Source: Rutpela maculata (Eukaryota; Arthropoda; Insecta; Coleoptera; Cerambycidae). From it: a stretch of DNA of 64,000 bases. The notes under the pieces are model-generated. The model ran no database searches. It had not been told where the DNA came from and saw only the letters and a program-made list of their open reading frames with translations. This document shows positions 1 through 11,338 of the stretch, piece by piece (the first letter of the stretch is position 1; every line of letters starts with the position of its first letter). The stretch covers positions 38,743,920 through 38,807,919 of the forward strand of contig OW386285.2 in the NCBI GenBank assembly GCA_936432065.2, in the 5' to 3' direction. The position numbers were made by a program, and so were the translations under genes.

Positions 1-551
1 TTTATACAGTTTGAACTTTAAACAGTTAACCTTAAAATACCGCTTGTTTCCATGGAAACAAGTTTTACCTCCAGGGTGGTGCACGTCACCTATAAACAGA
101 ATACGGGTAACCTGTACATTTAACTTTTTAGGTAAAAAATTAAGACTAAGGTAGGCTAAGTTAGGGCTAGGACTCTTTTTATAAACTCGCCTTCAGTAAA
201 ATAATTCCTTTTGTCTTTTAAACGTTGTTTCTTCTGGTGGTAAATCGAGGATATTTGATAGAAACTGACGTCTTAGCCACACCTCCACAATAAGAAAGAC
301 TTGGTATTTTGTGTGATATAATATTCTTATTCAATAAGTACCACAATATTGAAAAATTCAATCAGCAGTGATTTTAACACATGGAATTTTTTTGTCAAGG
401 TCAGATCTGTCAAACCAGGCCCTGCGCACTCCCACTATATTTCAAAACAGCGTGTTTAGTTTGAACTTCCGTCGATCTGTCGCTACTTGTACTTGAATCA
501 CGGCGGCTGCGCAAATCTGAGGCATGTTTTTGCGCATAAGACGCTACAAAC
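1..551. other. Unassigned AT-rich DNA
   Basis: No coding region, TIR pair or tandem array is recognisable here. The short reading frame starting at 524 runs into the foldback element and is not a gene. Confidence 0.5.
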
Positions 552-846
552 CACGGTCAATAAACGATACGGTTACATCAATCAGCAGCTTTAGGACGAG
601 AGAGACGCGGGGGGCGGGAAATCGAATGAAAGAGACAGACATATCTGATTTCCATGCAGAAGACAGAGACAGAGATTCCGGTAGGGTCTACAGCCTACGT
701 CACCTGTAGACTCTACAAGCATCTTTGTCTCTGTGTTTCGCACGAAAATCAGATATGTCTGTCTCTTTCATTCTATTTCCCTCCCCCCGCGTCTCTCTCG
801 CCTTCAAGCTGCTGATTGAGACAACCGTCTGGTTTAATGACCGTGG
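552..846. repeat. Foldback (MITE-like) element
   Basis: The left half (552-700) and right half (700-846) are reverse complements with scattered mismatches. The shared core includes the purine-rich GAATGAAAGAGACAGACATA and the GAGAGAGACGCGGGGGG block, both read in mirror orientation on the right. The arms are about 140 bp with almost no spacer. There is no coding capacity and no target duplication I can define. It is inferred to be a non-autonomous DNA element. Confidence 0.7.
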
Positions 847-2577
847 CTACAAACCGCGATAAGCGGAGCCATCCGAGCGAATAAGCTGTGACGTCACGCT
901 TAAAGCGGTATCGCGCGGTCTCACTAAGGCGCTAGAAAATGTGTAAGCGGAAAATAGTAGGGATATGACATAAGAACGTTAGAGATGGTTAGAACTAAAC
1001 TGTTAAAAAGAGCTAAAAAGACATTCATTTTTGCGGAGAAATATATGATGACGTAGCGCTTCAAGGCGCTTAAAGCATTGGGGTAAGACGCGAGATCGCA
1101 AAAATATGCCTTTGTCGCGCCATTATTGTTTACATGTCTGTGCTTTGTGTTTTGGACTCAGATAAACAAAGAAATATATGGATAAATAATACTTTCCGTC
1201 TCTGTGTAAGATATATTACGTGTTCATTGTTTACATGTCTATCGAGGCGCTCATTGGTTCTCTTCCGAAGGACGTTGACCGTTGTTTACATTTTCTTGTG
1301 CCGCCATATTGTTTTATTGCTTTTAACGCTGTTTTTATCCAGTTATAAACAATTTTGTGTTGATTTTGCAGTTTAATCACGTTTTATACGGTTCAAAAAT
1401 GACTAAGGATTGTTTAATTTACTAAAAGACCTACAAAAGGGAGTAATCTCGTTCGTTTTATATGCAAGCATAGTTGTGTACATAGTCGTAGGTTAGGGTT
1501 ATAGTTAGGTTTATTGTCTTATTGTTTTGCTGATCTAGTAATAAATAATTTTTCCTTCTGCCTCTCTCGTCTTTACACTCAAGTAAAAAACGTAAAAAGA
1601 CAGTTGTGTGATTATCAGATAGATAGATTAATAGATTTAGATTTATTTCTCTAAATTTAAATATTACATAAGTATACCTATTTAAATTTGGTACGAGTAT
1701 TTCAAACTTCACAGAATGTTTACATTATTACATAATAATAGACTGTATTAACTTTTCAAAATAATAATGCACTGGGTTCGATCCCCAGCTTTAAAATTGG
1801 CAACGTTGATATGTAATGGATGTATTGTATATCTGCGTTTTTCTAAATGTGTAACCCCCTTCTGAACAGTCTTGACTTTGAAATTGTTGGGGTCGCCTGA
1901 TATATGTGCTATGTTGATATTCCGTAGGCTTCCAGAAAATATTACGCTTTGAAAAAAGTGACTCGCTGTCCTACAGGTAATTGACTAAAATTTGAAGCAT
2001 TTACAATTACGTATGCTTTAATCGTGTCAAGTTTGATGACTTATGTAACCCGGACAGGAAAAAGATGTTTAAGAAAAATGTTTGTTTCCTAGTAGTTTTA
2101 CCAAGAGACTCATTTCACTTCCGTTATCGTATCAAGGGTGTCTCATATAATTTGCTTTTTAAAACTAACAAGAGTCGAGTCGAGGCTACTCTCTGCTTTA
2201 TCTTTGTTTTTACTGGAATTAATTCAGAATCGATACCTACAGACCCGACGAGAGAGAGGGTTGAGGGGGTGATGCCCCGGGCTTGTCTAGGGGGCCCGGA
2301 AATTTTAAAAAATTTTTCGGATTTCTCTCCCCCGCTCATCAAAAAATCAAAATTTTTTGAGGGTCCATATTTTCTCTCCATGGCCTTGCCAAGATACCGA
2401 TATAAATTAAATTTACCAAGTTAGAAAATTAACTGCAATTTATTATAATTTTTTATAGCCATATCAGATTGAAATAATTTGATGCGTTGTATCGAAAACA
2501 TATTTGATAAGGAATCTGTATTATCTTTATCGTAACTATATTCAACAATATTAAAATTAAAAACTGGAAGTAATGGT
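847..2577. other. Unassigned stretch with minor repeat pieces
   Basis: No gene is supported. A B-box-like string (GGTTCGATCCCCAGC) sits near 1770 without a convincing A box. A G/C-rich block at about 2255-2360 (GGGGGCCCGG) resembles the GGGCCC-rich interiors of the hAT MITEs elsewhere in the window, but I could not find its TIRs or target duplication. About 40 bp at 1150-1190 recur in inverse orientation at 4550-4592. Confidence 0.4.
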
Positions 2578-3475
2578 GCGGGAGCTAAGTGGCTTTTTCG
2601 GGCACTCATCGTTACAAGCATTTTCTATGCGCTGATTAATTCTATCGAACTTGACAAAATAGACTTCTGGCATATGTCAGCCCATCTAGTTGGCCATGGT
2701 TCAAGATATAAAAATCAGTGAAATTATATCATCGTTACAAAACCAAGTTTTTTTGTGTGTACACATTTTATGTTTAGAATGAATAAAATAAGATCGCCAG
2801 AAAGTGTGGGCCATCAGGGGTGCAACCAGAAAGGTCAAAGAGGTAAAAAAACGGAGTTATATAACATCATCGTTACAAACTTTTTTAAGGTTGAGCATGT
2901 TTTATGTTTTGAACACAGAAAAAAATTCCCAGAAAGAAACTCCCGTCAGTAAGACTAGCCAGAAAGAAAATGTTTAGGATTTTTGAAGAAAATTGGATTT
3001 TTTTTCGCATATTTCATCTCAGAACTCTAAACTCATCGTTACAAGTTCTGGTTTCTTTTTAAAACGTAAATATAAGCTCCTTCAACAATAGAATAGCCTC
3101 CCCGTAAAGTTCTTCGTGTCAACAAAAGTACCATAGGCTCTTAAATATACAGGAATTTAACACTTTCGGCTAACTTGACTCCGTACCGTATCTCAGATGT
3201 ATTGTATCATTATTACATTTCTGGCTGCGCCTCCTGACGGCCCACACTTTCTGGCGATCATATTTTATTCATTCTAAACATAAAATGTGTACACACAAAA
3301 AAATGAGCCTTGTAACGATGACATGATTTCACTGATTTTTAAACAGTGTTCGTGACGCTCCTGACAGGTGCCCCGCCAGAAGTCGATTTTATGAATCGTT
3401 ATCATCCATTAAACCACAAAAATATCTCAAAGTTCATAAAGCGATGAGCTGCCGAAAAAGCCACTTAGCTCCCGC
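2578..3475. mobile_element. DNA element with long terminal inverted repeats
   Basis: The ends are inverted copies: the left begins GCGGGAGCTAAGTGGCTTTT at 2578 and the right closes with its complement at 3475. Similarity continues inward. The block around 2750-2815 (TGTGTACACATTTTATG..., CCAGAAAGTGTGGGCC) returns in inverse orientation at about 3238-3300. The motif ATCGTTACAA occurs several times inside. There is no transposase ORF and no clear target duplication, so this is a non-autonomous foldback-type element. Confidence 0.75.
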
Positions 3476-3892
3476 TCTATAAGGTAGTGCATTATGTAGA
3501 TTATATTTGTTTACAATATAGAGATGTAAAAGTAATATAATGTTATTTTTTTTTTATGTATATGGTACGGGTAGCGTATGACCAGATTCATTATACAGTA
3601 TCGGAAAAAGTCTTGGATTAGGCATGCAAACAGAGCTGCCCACGCACATGTGGTGAGGAAAGCAGGTGGCACGAGTAGGATGTGTTATACGATAAAAAAA
3701 AAAAAGCCTAGTTGTTTCGCTCTAGCTTGCTCTTATTGTCATACCTAATCAAATGCTTGCCGGTACTGTAGAGTGATAAGTATGTAAACTTTTAGATGAA
3801 TATGTTATACTGTAATATGAAAAAATACTAGTTGGTTTCATTTATATGCTAACATATATGGTTTTTATTTTCTTGACCGTTGATATCAAATT
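3476..3892. other. Unassigned stretch
   Basis: This is AT-rich DNA with a short A-run near 3693. No repeat structure or coding region can be supported. Confidence 0.4.
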
Positions 3893-4188
3893 AACTTGAT
3901 GCAGTTATATCCTGGGTTATCGGTCTTTATAATAAAATGACTCTTTTCTTACGTTTCGGTTTATTCAACCATCGTCAGAGAACTACAATTAAGTGAAGAC
4001 CAATATTTTTTTAAATGCTATTTTTTATACACATACAATTTAAATCCATGTGTATAAAAAATAGCATTTAAAAAAATGTTTCATTTAATTGTATTTCTCT
4101 GACGATGGTTGAATAAACCAAAACGTAACAAACATAATAATTTTATTATAAAGACCGCATAACCCCAGGATATACCTACATCAAGTTA
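3893..4188. repeat. Foldback MITE, about 296 bp
   Basis: This is an almost complete palindrome. The left arm (AACTTGATGCAGTTATATCC..., ...TTTATTCAACCATCGTCAGAG) is repeated in inverse orientation on the right, centred near 4042 at a CATACAATTTAAATCCATG spacer. Arms are about 135 bp with a few mismatches and indels. It is non-coding. Confidence 0.8.
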
Positions 4189-4926
4189 CTTTTATATCGT
4201 AACACAAAGTTAATTTTTTTTTTACTCAGAAAATGTAGAGTAACTTACCGTTTAAGAACCATTTAACTTTGAGAATTGACAGTTCAATACTTTCATTTCT
4301 CTTCAATAACACATTTTGTAAAAATTCTAACCAAACAGTACTCTTTTTGTCTCAATAGAGTCGTAGTACTATTATTGTCAGATATAGTATTAAGTAATAG
4401 TCGAGAACATTAATCGAATATTTTAAAAATTATAACTCCCTTATCTGTCTACGCCTCTGATTAGGCGACTCCATAAACATAAACATTCCTCTCCACTCTG
4501 CCCCTTTGTAGGTTATCCTCTCTACACACAACTTCTGTGTGATTCAAATGAGATTATTTATCCAAATTTCTTTGTTTATCTGAGGTTTTGGACATTAAAC
4601 TAATAATTATTAAATCCATAGAGCAGGAGTCCATTTGCTTATTTGTAAATAATGTGAGTTTCCAATGAAACTGATTAGATACGACGCTGTTCTGTTAAAT
4701 ATTAAAAACTGTAATGGGTTATAAGTGTTGTATGTGTTCACGTCGTGTTGCGACTTCGAAAAATTCCAACATGCATAGGTATTATTGATCTGCAAAGAAC
4801 GTACTCCCAAGAAATTGACTAAAAACGAAAGACTGACGGGTTGTACACTTCTGTGCAATGAAATCCCATACACCTATTTTTCGCCTTATTAAATCATTAT
4901 TTATTTGTCAGTGTCATATTTTCGCA
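4189..4926. other. Unassigned stretch
   Basis: No gene. The segment 4550-4592 is an inverted partner of 1150-1190 (about 40 bp sharing CAGATAAACAAAGAAAT). This is either a dispersed repeat or the remains of a larger inverted structure. Confidence 0.35.
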
Positions 4927-5395
4927 ATGCCAAAATTAACTGAACATGAAAAGATTTTAATTCTCTTTAAAATTAAAGAGAGATGGTCTATCAGAGCAGT
5001 TGCTAACCATTATCAGTTGAATAAAAGTACTGTTATGAGTGTGAAGAAAAGTGGGAAGAGGAAGGTAGCGTAAAGAGAAAAGACGGTTCAGGCCTATTGA
5101 GAAGTTCAAATCTCGTTCAAGATGAAGCACTCCTTGGCTATTTGAGGCAAAATCCGTTTTAAACAGCAGGAGACGCTGTGTTCATGACACATTTACTAGT
5201 GTCGAGGTTAGCGGCTTAGCCGAAGGATAGGAAAATCGAAAATAAAAAACTGTACAAGTGCCAAGAAGACCATATTAACAGGAGAACAAGCAAGCCCGCA
5301 TTATGTTTTGTTTAAATTGTGTCTATCGCCCGTTGGAGTTTTGGACCAATGTTGTGTTTACCGATGAAAAAGTTTTTCAGTCTTGTAATGAAGGA
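4927..5395 (+). pseudogene. Tc1/mariner-type transposase remnant
   Basis: The first reading frame (MPKLTEHEKILILFKIKERW) followed by WSIRAVANHYQLNKSTV is a typical N-terminal helix-turn-helix of a Tc1/mariner-like transposase. After a stop at 5070 the similarity continues in shifted frames: a basic linker, then DEALLGYLRQNP. Near 5337 comes FWTNVVFTDEKVFQ, which carries the first catalytic aspartate in the TDEK context. Nothing recognisable follows, so the second Asp and the C-terminus are missing. Frameshifts and stops make it dead. The subfamily is not certain. Confidence 0.7.
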
Positions 5396-5710
5396 CATGT
5401 ACAAAATATTAGGTTACATTATTTACATAATAAATACAATCGCAGCTATGTGCAGTTGCTGTGAATTTTTCAACGTCAGTTTTTACATTTGTTATAAATC
5501 GAAATCATTCCCATCGAATGGTGTAAAAAAGTAAAAAAAACAAAAATACGTATGTTTTTCTTCTGGATTAACATTATTCAAATACATAACTTATGACGTT
5601 TCACAATCAATGTCAGTTTTTTGTAACCTATATGATAATGAAAAATCTAAATTCCAAAAAGACTGATTCACACCACTTAATGTTAGTAAAGGACGTGAAA
5701 ATGTATATTA
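5396..5710. other. Unassigned stretch
   Basis: AT-rich DNA after the transposase remnant. No further motif of the element and no gene are visible. Confidence 0.4.
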
Positions 5711-5925
5711 TAGCGGGTTTATACGTGCATGGATTTAGTGGCGCCAGTAGATATTGGCACGCTAGTAAAAAAATATTACACATATAAACAGTTACTGGCG
5801 AGCAAGCTTTTACCTTGCATGCATTGATGTATGCTCGCCAGTAACTGTTTATAGGCGCAATATTTTTTTACTAGCGTGCCAATATCTACTGGCGCCACTA
5901 AATCCATGTACGTATAAACCCGCTA
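5711..5925. mobile_element. Palindromic MITE, 215 bp
   Basis: The outer ends TAGCGGGTTTATACGT and ACGTATAAACCCGCTA are exact inverted repeats. The arms (about 95 bp each, with GGCGCCAGTAGATATTGGCA and GCTCGCCAGTAACTG inside) differ at only a few positions. The spacer around 5810 is short. Near-identity of the arms suggests a fairly recent insertion or gene conversion. Confidence 0.85.
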
Positions 5926-6143
5926 TTATTTAATTGTATTACAGGTATTTTGGTACATTAGTTACTTTAACATTTTACTTATTTCAAGGCAGTTTCAACA
6001 TCTTAATACTTTTGTAATAATTTTACTTACGTTAGTTACTTTTTAAATGTATTTTTAAATATTATTGTATTTATTGTAATGATTTTCCGTTAAATTAATA
6101 AATGATCAATTTCTAGTTTTGAAATGACTTATTTAATTTTAAA
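5926..6143. other. Short AT-rich spacer
   Basis: Nothing recognisable lies between two palindromic elements. Confidence 0.4.
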
Positions 6144-6284
6144 GCCACTGTTAGACTATAAAAGTTCTTTGACAAAGATCTTTTATAAAAGATATTTTAT
6201 GAGTAATTTGATAGATATTTCATCTCATAAAATATCTTTTATAAAAAATCTTTGTTAAAGAACTTTTGTAGTCTAATGATGGCC
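6144..6284. mobile_element. Palindromic MITE, about 141 bp
   Basis: The left end reads AGCCACTGTTAGACTA and the right end is the complement of GGCCATCATTAGACTA. The inner arms share AAAGTTCTTTGACAAAGATC and TTTTATAAAAGATATTTTATGA in inverse orientation. The element would fold into a single hairpin. Confidence 0.8.
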
Positions 6285-6469
6285 TAAGCAATTTGTTTGA
6301 AAATCATTTAAAATTCCCGCCTATGACAATCCCGCCTATATAAAAAAGGCGGGAATACAGCGCCACTCTCGACGTAAGTTTTGCTGTTCAAAAAATCCTT
6401 GAGAGTTGCCTATCTATAACATAATATTCTTTAATCTATGTGTCAAACGATTATGGGTGAGTTCACATA
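6285..6469. other. Short spacer with two GCGGG motifs
   Basis: CCCGCCTATGACAATCCCGCC and AGGCGGGAAT near 6316-6356 form a small local inverted repeat. No gene is present. Confidence 0.35.
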
Positions 6470-7018
6470 GGGCACTTTTCTAAATTCACCGGTGTTGCAC
6501 CGATCTCGACCGGTTTCTCACCGAACCGTTTCAAAATTAACCAGTCACCAAAAATAAGATGTTTCTAAATTCACCGGTGTGATCAGCTGTTTGAACTTTT
6601 GAACCGGTAAGGTACCATATCCACCAGGTTTTTGAGTTGGAATTTCGGTGAATATGTAAAGAAGAAATAAAAACAATACACTGCGCATGGCTGTTTCTTT
6701 ATTGCGCATGATGGGAACTGCCCGCGAAGTTGGAACCAAAACAAACCTACTGGATACCTATTCTCCAGCTTAGGAGAAGTGAATCGGGGCACTTTTTCTC
6801 ATATTATATCATTATATTTCCTATTTCTTTCTCTTTCCTTTCTATCGAAATGATCATTCTCTCGACTGGAGAATAGGGTCCCTGGTAAACTGGAAAGCCT
6901 CACCGAAGCGTTTCAAAATGTTTAATCAACCGCATGCAACCAAATTTTTACCGGGGAAAAATGTCTCTAACCGGTTCCCTCCACCGGTGAATTTACTGGT
7001 GAATATTGAAAAGTGCCC
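6470..7018. mobile_element. TIR element (GGGCACTTTTC ends), 549 bp
   Basis: The left end GGGCACTTTTCTAAATTCACCGG and the right end (the complement of GGGCACTTTTCAATATTCACC) are imperfect TIRs. CACCGG/CCGGTGAA motifs recur in both subterminal regions. ATA flanks both sides and may be a 3-bp target duplication. That would fit a PIF/Harbinger-like MITE, but ATA is not the usual TNA target, so the assignment is tentative. Two short minus-strand frames inside look spurious. Confidence 0.7.
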
Positions 7019-7020
7019 AT

Positions 7021-7567
7021 AATTGACGATTTGCACGAAAGAAAGTTTGGTAAAAAGTGTCTAGATTGGTATCACTGTAATTCACTGCACACGTTGACCA
7101 ACTCGTCTAATTTCCAAACTTTGCAACAATTAAATACCTATAATATAATAATCATAACAATGTTTTCATTATCTTTAATGTTAAACCCACTTCCATTGAA
7201 TATAAATCATCTTTATTAAGTTGTTTGGTAGTCTACAATATTTAAAAAATGTCGAATTATGCATTTTGTCGATCACTGCTGCCAACTCTTCTAAACTGAG
7301 AGTTGGAAACAGTGTTTGACAAATTGCATAATTCGACATTTTTTAAATATTGTAGACTACGAAACAACCTAATAAATATGATTTACATTCAATGGAAGTA
7401 GGTTTAATATTAAATATAATGAAAACAATGTCATGATTATTCTATTATAGGTATTTAATTGTTGCAAAGTTTGGAAATTAGACAGGTTGGTCAACATGTG
7501 CAATGAATTACAGTGATACCAATCTAGACACTTTTTACCAAACTTTCTTTCGTGCAAATCGTCAATT
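7021..7567. repeat. Large palindrome A (arms about 255 bp)
   Basis: The segment from AATTGACGATTTGCACG at 7021 is repeated in inverse orientation and ends at 7567. The arms are about 92-95% alike by eye. They are centred near 7290 on an 'actcttctaaactgagagtt' core that is itself a small inverted repeat. The mirrored reading frames at 7013-7219 (+) and 7557-7369 (-) are the same sequence read from each arm, not genes. It starts two bases after the preceding TIR element. Confidence 0.85.
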
Positions 7568-8190
7568 GCAAAATTGGGGATTTATTTCTGCGGAATTAAT
7601 GTGATTAGTGGAAATTATTCAAAGTGATTGGTGGAAAGGTCCCATACAGCACACCAAATAACGATTACGAAGTGTTCGCATTGTGACGATGTATCTAGAT
7701 GCAGACACAAGGTTACACAATTCTACGATGTAAATGTGCTACGTTTACACATTGTAGGCAAACACGTATGCACAAAGGTTAAACGTCCGCCTCACAATGT
7801 AGCCACAGTATACCATTTACATACACACAAATAATTTGATCCACAGTGTGTTATCGGATGCACAGTGATTGACTTCCTAATGTGTCAGACGAATGACGTC
7901 TTATGCTAGACGTTAATTTTTTCAGGTTATATTTGGTAATCCCCCCACAGATTTTTAGCAATGGGAACATATAAAACTACATACTAGTTAGTAAGTCTAC
8001 TTGATAAAAATAAAGTAATTAATGCATATACGTTTTGTCCTATGAATTTATTTGTTAGCCATCCGTATATTTTATTTACATTAACTATCTAATATTGTTT
8101 ACCATCACTCCAATTTCTTCTCACAAGGGTTGCCTGTAAATTATAATGTTTATTAAGTTATTAAATTCATTTTTACTTACCTTTGCCAAT

Positions 8191-8273
8191 TGCGGTGGGT
8201 AGGGATCGAACCTACACGTTTCTGTTGTCCGTATTACAGTACTGACGCTTCTACCAACTGAGCTATCGTGGTG
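8191..8273 (-). repeat. tRNA-like sequence (SINE head or tRNA pseudogene)
   Basis: On the minus strand an A-box-like TAGCTCAGTTGGTAG is followed about 45 bases later by the B box GTTCGATCC inside a perfect 5-bp T stem (GTAGG/CCTAC). The acceptor ends (ACCACGA and CCACCGC) do not pair and the D stem is imperfect. A functional tRNA is therefore unlikely, and a tRNA-derived SINE or pseudogene fits better. Confidence 0.55.
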
Positions 8274-8739
8274 ATTGTTATTTCGGATGCTAAAAGCAGT
8301 ATTTATGATGTGTATGAAGTCTTTATTATGTGTGAAATTGAATTTCTAGCCTTATTTAAAATATATGAAAATCTTTCAAGTTCTCTTTTTTTTTCTATTT
8401 TTTACGTGTTCCCAAACCTGAATTTTTCGAGTTACTAGTATTTTTATTTATTTATAATTATTAAGAACTTATTTAATTTAATTAAACTGTCACCAGTGTC
8501 ACCTGAGTTAAGAATTAAAGTTTTAAGTTGAAGTACTTATACAAACCTGGGAAACGTGTTGGAGAAAAAACGGTCAGGTATAATATATCATTTACAACAT
8601 AAATAGAATATTTAATGGTCTAAAACAGACCTAAAATTGAAAAGAAGTATATTCGTACATCGGTTTTATAAGCAATTATTACCTTGAAAAAAACAACTGA
8701 AAGTTTTTTCGCAACTATTTTAACAAAAAAAAAAAAAAA

Positions 8740-8812
8740 GATAGAGTGAGCACGGATCGAACCGCGTACCTCTTGCCTCGCCGCCTAATGTTTAACTCAC
8801 TCAACCACTGAC
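8740..8812 (-). repeat. tRNA-like sequence followed by a T-run
   Basis: On the minus strand TCAGTGGTTGAG (A-box-like) precedes GCGGTTCGATCC (B box), and a T15 run follows about 15 bases later, which would end a Pol III transcript. The interior GCGAGGCAAGAGGT.CGCGGTTCGATCC resembles the sequence at 62082-62126, so the two probably belong to one SINE-like family. Confidence 0.5.
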
Positions 8813-11002
8813 TTTTGTTTGAATACCTGCTTAAAGACTTTATAGTAGAACACGCAACGACTAGATTTTGCTTTTTAATGCATTTTAATCTAATTTTATT
8901 ATTAAAAGAACTCGATATCTTTAAAACTGCCGAATCTTTACAAACTCTTTCGAATATAAATTGTTTTGGATATTGTTAAAAAACAAAAATGCCTGCTGTA
9001 TGTGTGGCTATGACCACTCTGAGGACACATGAGATACACATGGCTGGTATGCTCACGCTGACGCTTTGCGCGCGCACACTGTTCCATGCTCGAATAGTCG
9101 AATGTAGACACGACAAGACACAACTAAAAAGTGTATATATAGTTATTTGTATCATGTATATATATCGCACTTTTATGTGGTGTATGCAGTAGGCACAAGT
9201 ATTATATAAAGCATCACACATACATATGACTTAAACCTTGTAGGCATCTTCTACGGACGTCAAATTGCAACATTCTAATGATCCTTCTTTACGTTATATA
9301 AAAATGTTTAGAATCTTGAGTGCATACAGTATACAATTATTAAACGTTGTATCACATAAATCTGTCAATATAAACATAAGTGTATCTCATATGTGTACGT
9401 CAGTACTAGTTTAACAATTAGATCTACCTTAACATATTTTGTTTCTCATGTATATATCTTGTAGAGACGTAATTACAATTGGACGTGCTGTTTGGGGTAA
9501 TTCTGCATTTTAGCGTAACATCCGAATTTTTGCAAAATTTTTTCAGGATACACTAATTTGGGGTCGTAGAACACGAATCTGAAGTCAGTTTTCGGTGCAA
9601 ATGCATAGTTTTTCCAAAAAAAAATGTTGAAATTTTCCACCATAACACTCACTCTCATTTTCATGTCATGTTCACCATGTAAAGTGTTCCTTAGAACAAA
9701 CACACCAAAAAAATTGCTTTTCCATAAAAAGTAAAATTATATTATTTACCAAAACTCTATAAACCAGAAAATGAAGTCATCAAACTAATGCGCATGCGTG
9801 TCTTCACTTTAAAGTTGTGTCTAAGGTATCAGCAAAATTAGCAGGCGATTTTGAGTGGTATTTGCATTTTTGTGGACGAACGATAATGTCATGGTAACAT
9901 ATTTTTGGGATATGCTAATTAATTACCTACAAATGTTTGTAGTATAAAGCATATGAATCCTTAACAAAAGTGTCATTCCAAAATTCAATTTTTGGTAATT
10001 TTCTTTTTTTATGTGACATGCAGTATAGATACTATTAGAAGTATTTTATAATTAATGAAATATTGTGCAAATAGCAAATACTCCTACAATCTTACGGGAA
10101 CGTGGAGCGAGGTCAAGGTCAATGTCAAGGTCGCCCAAAAATATTCCTTGTTCTTCTCGGAAAAAAAATTTTTGCGCAACAAATTGTTTTCCGAGAAGGA
10201 CAAGGAATATTTTTTGGCAACCTTGACCTTCACCTCGCTCCACGTTCCCGTAAGATTGTAGGAGTATTTGCTATTTGCACAATATTTCATTAATTATAAA
10301 ATACTTCTAATAGTATCTACTGCATGTCACATAAAAAAAAAATGGCGAAATACGATAAGGCGAATGTCGTAAACATTTACCAAAAATTGAATTTTGGAAT
10401 GACACTTTTGTTAAGGATTCATATACTTTATACTACAAACATTTGTAGGTAATTAATTAGCATATCCCAAAAATGTTACCGTGACATTATCGTTCGTCCA
10501 CAAAAATGCAAATACGATTTCAAAATCAGAGAGTGTTGAAGCCTTAGACACAACTTTGAAATTAGAACTCTGTGGTGAGGATGCGCATGCGCATTACTTT
10601 GACAGTTTGATAACTTCATTTTCTGGCTTCTAGAGTTTTGGTAAATAATAATTTTACTTTTTATGGAAAAGCAATTTTTTTGGTGTTTGTTCTAAGGAAC
10701 ACTTTACATGGCGAACATGACATGATAACGGCCGAAATAGAGGGTTTTTAGTGTTCACAGTGACAGAGAGTGAATGTTATGATGGCAAATTTCAAATTTT
10801 TTTTTAGAAAAACTGCATTTGCACCGAAAACTGACTTCAGATTCGTGTTCTACGACCCCAAATTAGTGTATCCTGAAAAAAGTTCGCAAAAATTCGGATG
10901 TTACGCTAAAATGCAGAATTACCATGAATAATTTCCACCAATCACATTAATTCCGCAGAAATAAATCCGCAATTTCGCAGTTATGTCAACTCACCCTAAA
11001 AC

Positions 11003-11338
11003 TTCCGACGCTAAACCACAGTAGAGAAAAGACCAGTAGTCCGACTCAGCTGAAACAGTTGTATAAAATTTTCAGTGCGCATGCGATGCTCCTGGGCTTA
11101 AACTATTCGATGCGCAGTGAACGGAACGACGACAGTGATGTGTAGGGTGAGGTTGATGTTTATTTTTGTTTACGTTTACGTTTCTGAACAGTCACCAGTA
11201 TACGACGAAATGCGCGTGGGATACAAACAGTAGATGCGCAGTAGATTTAAAAAAATAAAATCGAGTACAACAAATATCAAAGGGACCGCTACGAGTGAAA
11301 CTACTGATCTTCTCTCTACTGTGGCTAAACGTCTTGAA
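11003..11338. repeat. TIR element upstream of the BtpA gene
   Basis: TTCCGACGCTAAACCACAGTAG at 11003 returns in inverse orientation (CTACTGTGGCTAAACGTCTTGAA) at 11338 with a few changes, over about 36 bp. The interior holds no transposase. It lies about 320 bp before the start codon of the plus-strand gene and so may overlap its promoter. Confidence 0.6.

Larger units (their letters stand above)
7623..9494. mobile_element. About 1.87-kb insertion within the left arm of palindrome B
   Basis: The right arm runs from GTGGAAATTATTC straight into ATGGTAATTCTGC with no break. The left arm has the same flanks separated by this block, so it is either an insertion on the left or a deletion on the right. 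It has no intact gene. It contains two tRNA-like sequences on the minus strand, A-runs near 8726-8738 and AT-rich filler. No target duplication was recognised. Confidence 0.6.
7568..10980. mobile_element. Giant foldback element B with an interrupted left arm
   Basis: The right half (about 10173-10980) is one continuous arm. Its complement is found on the left in two pieces: 9495-10172 and, after a gap, 7568-7622 (the GGATTTATTTCTGCGGAATTA block). The uninterrupted palindrome would be about 1.5 kb, with the centre near 10172 between two CTCGGAA/TTCCGAG strings. Arm identity is high near the centre and lower outwards. Mirrored frames in both strands at 10052-10293 are arm copies. The inner motif GAACGTGGAGCGAGGTCAAGG appears once per arm. 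Confidence 0.8.

Noticed and set aside
2065..2424. 119-codon plus-strand frame and its antisense partner
   Set aside because: It crosses a G/C-rich repeat-like block. No domain, no splice context and the reverse strand is equally open.
7013..7557. Similar 62-68-codon frames on opposite strands
   Set aside because: They are mirror images from palindrome A arms, not paired genes.
8191..8273. A functional tRNA gene
   Set aside because: The A and B boxes are good but the acceptor ends do not pair and the D stem is broken.
10052..10293. Four overlapping reading frames giving nearly the same peptide on both strands
   Set aside because: They arise from the two mirror arms of the giant palindrome. 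There is no gene-like codon pattern or domain.
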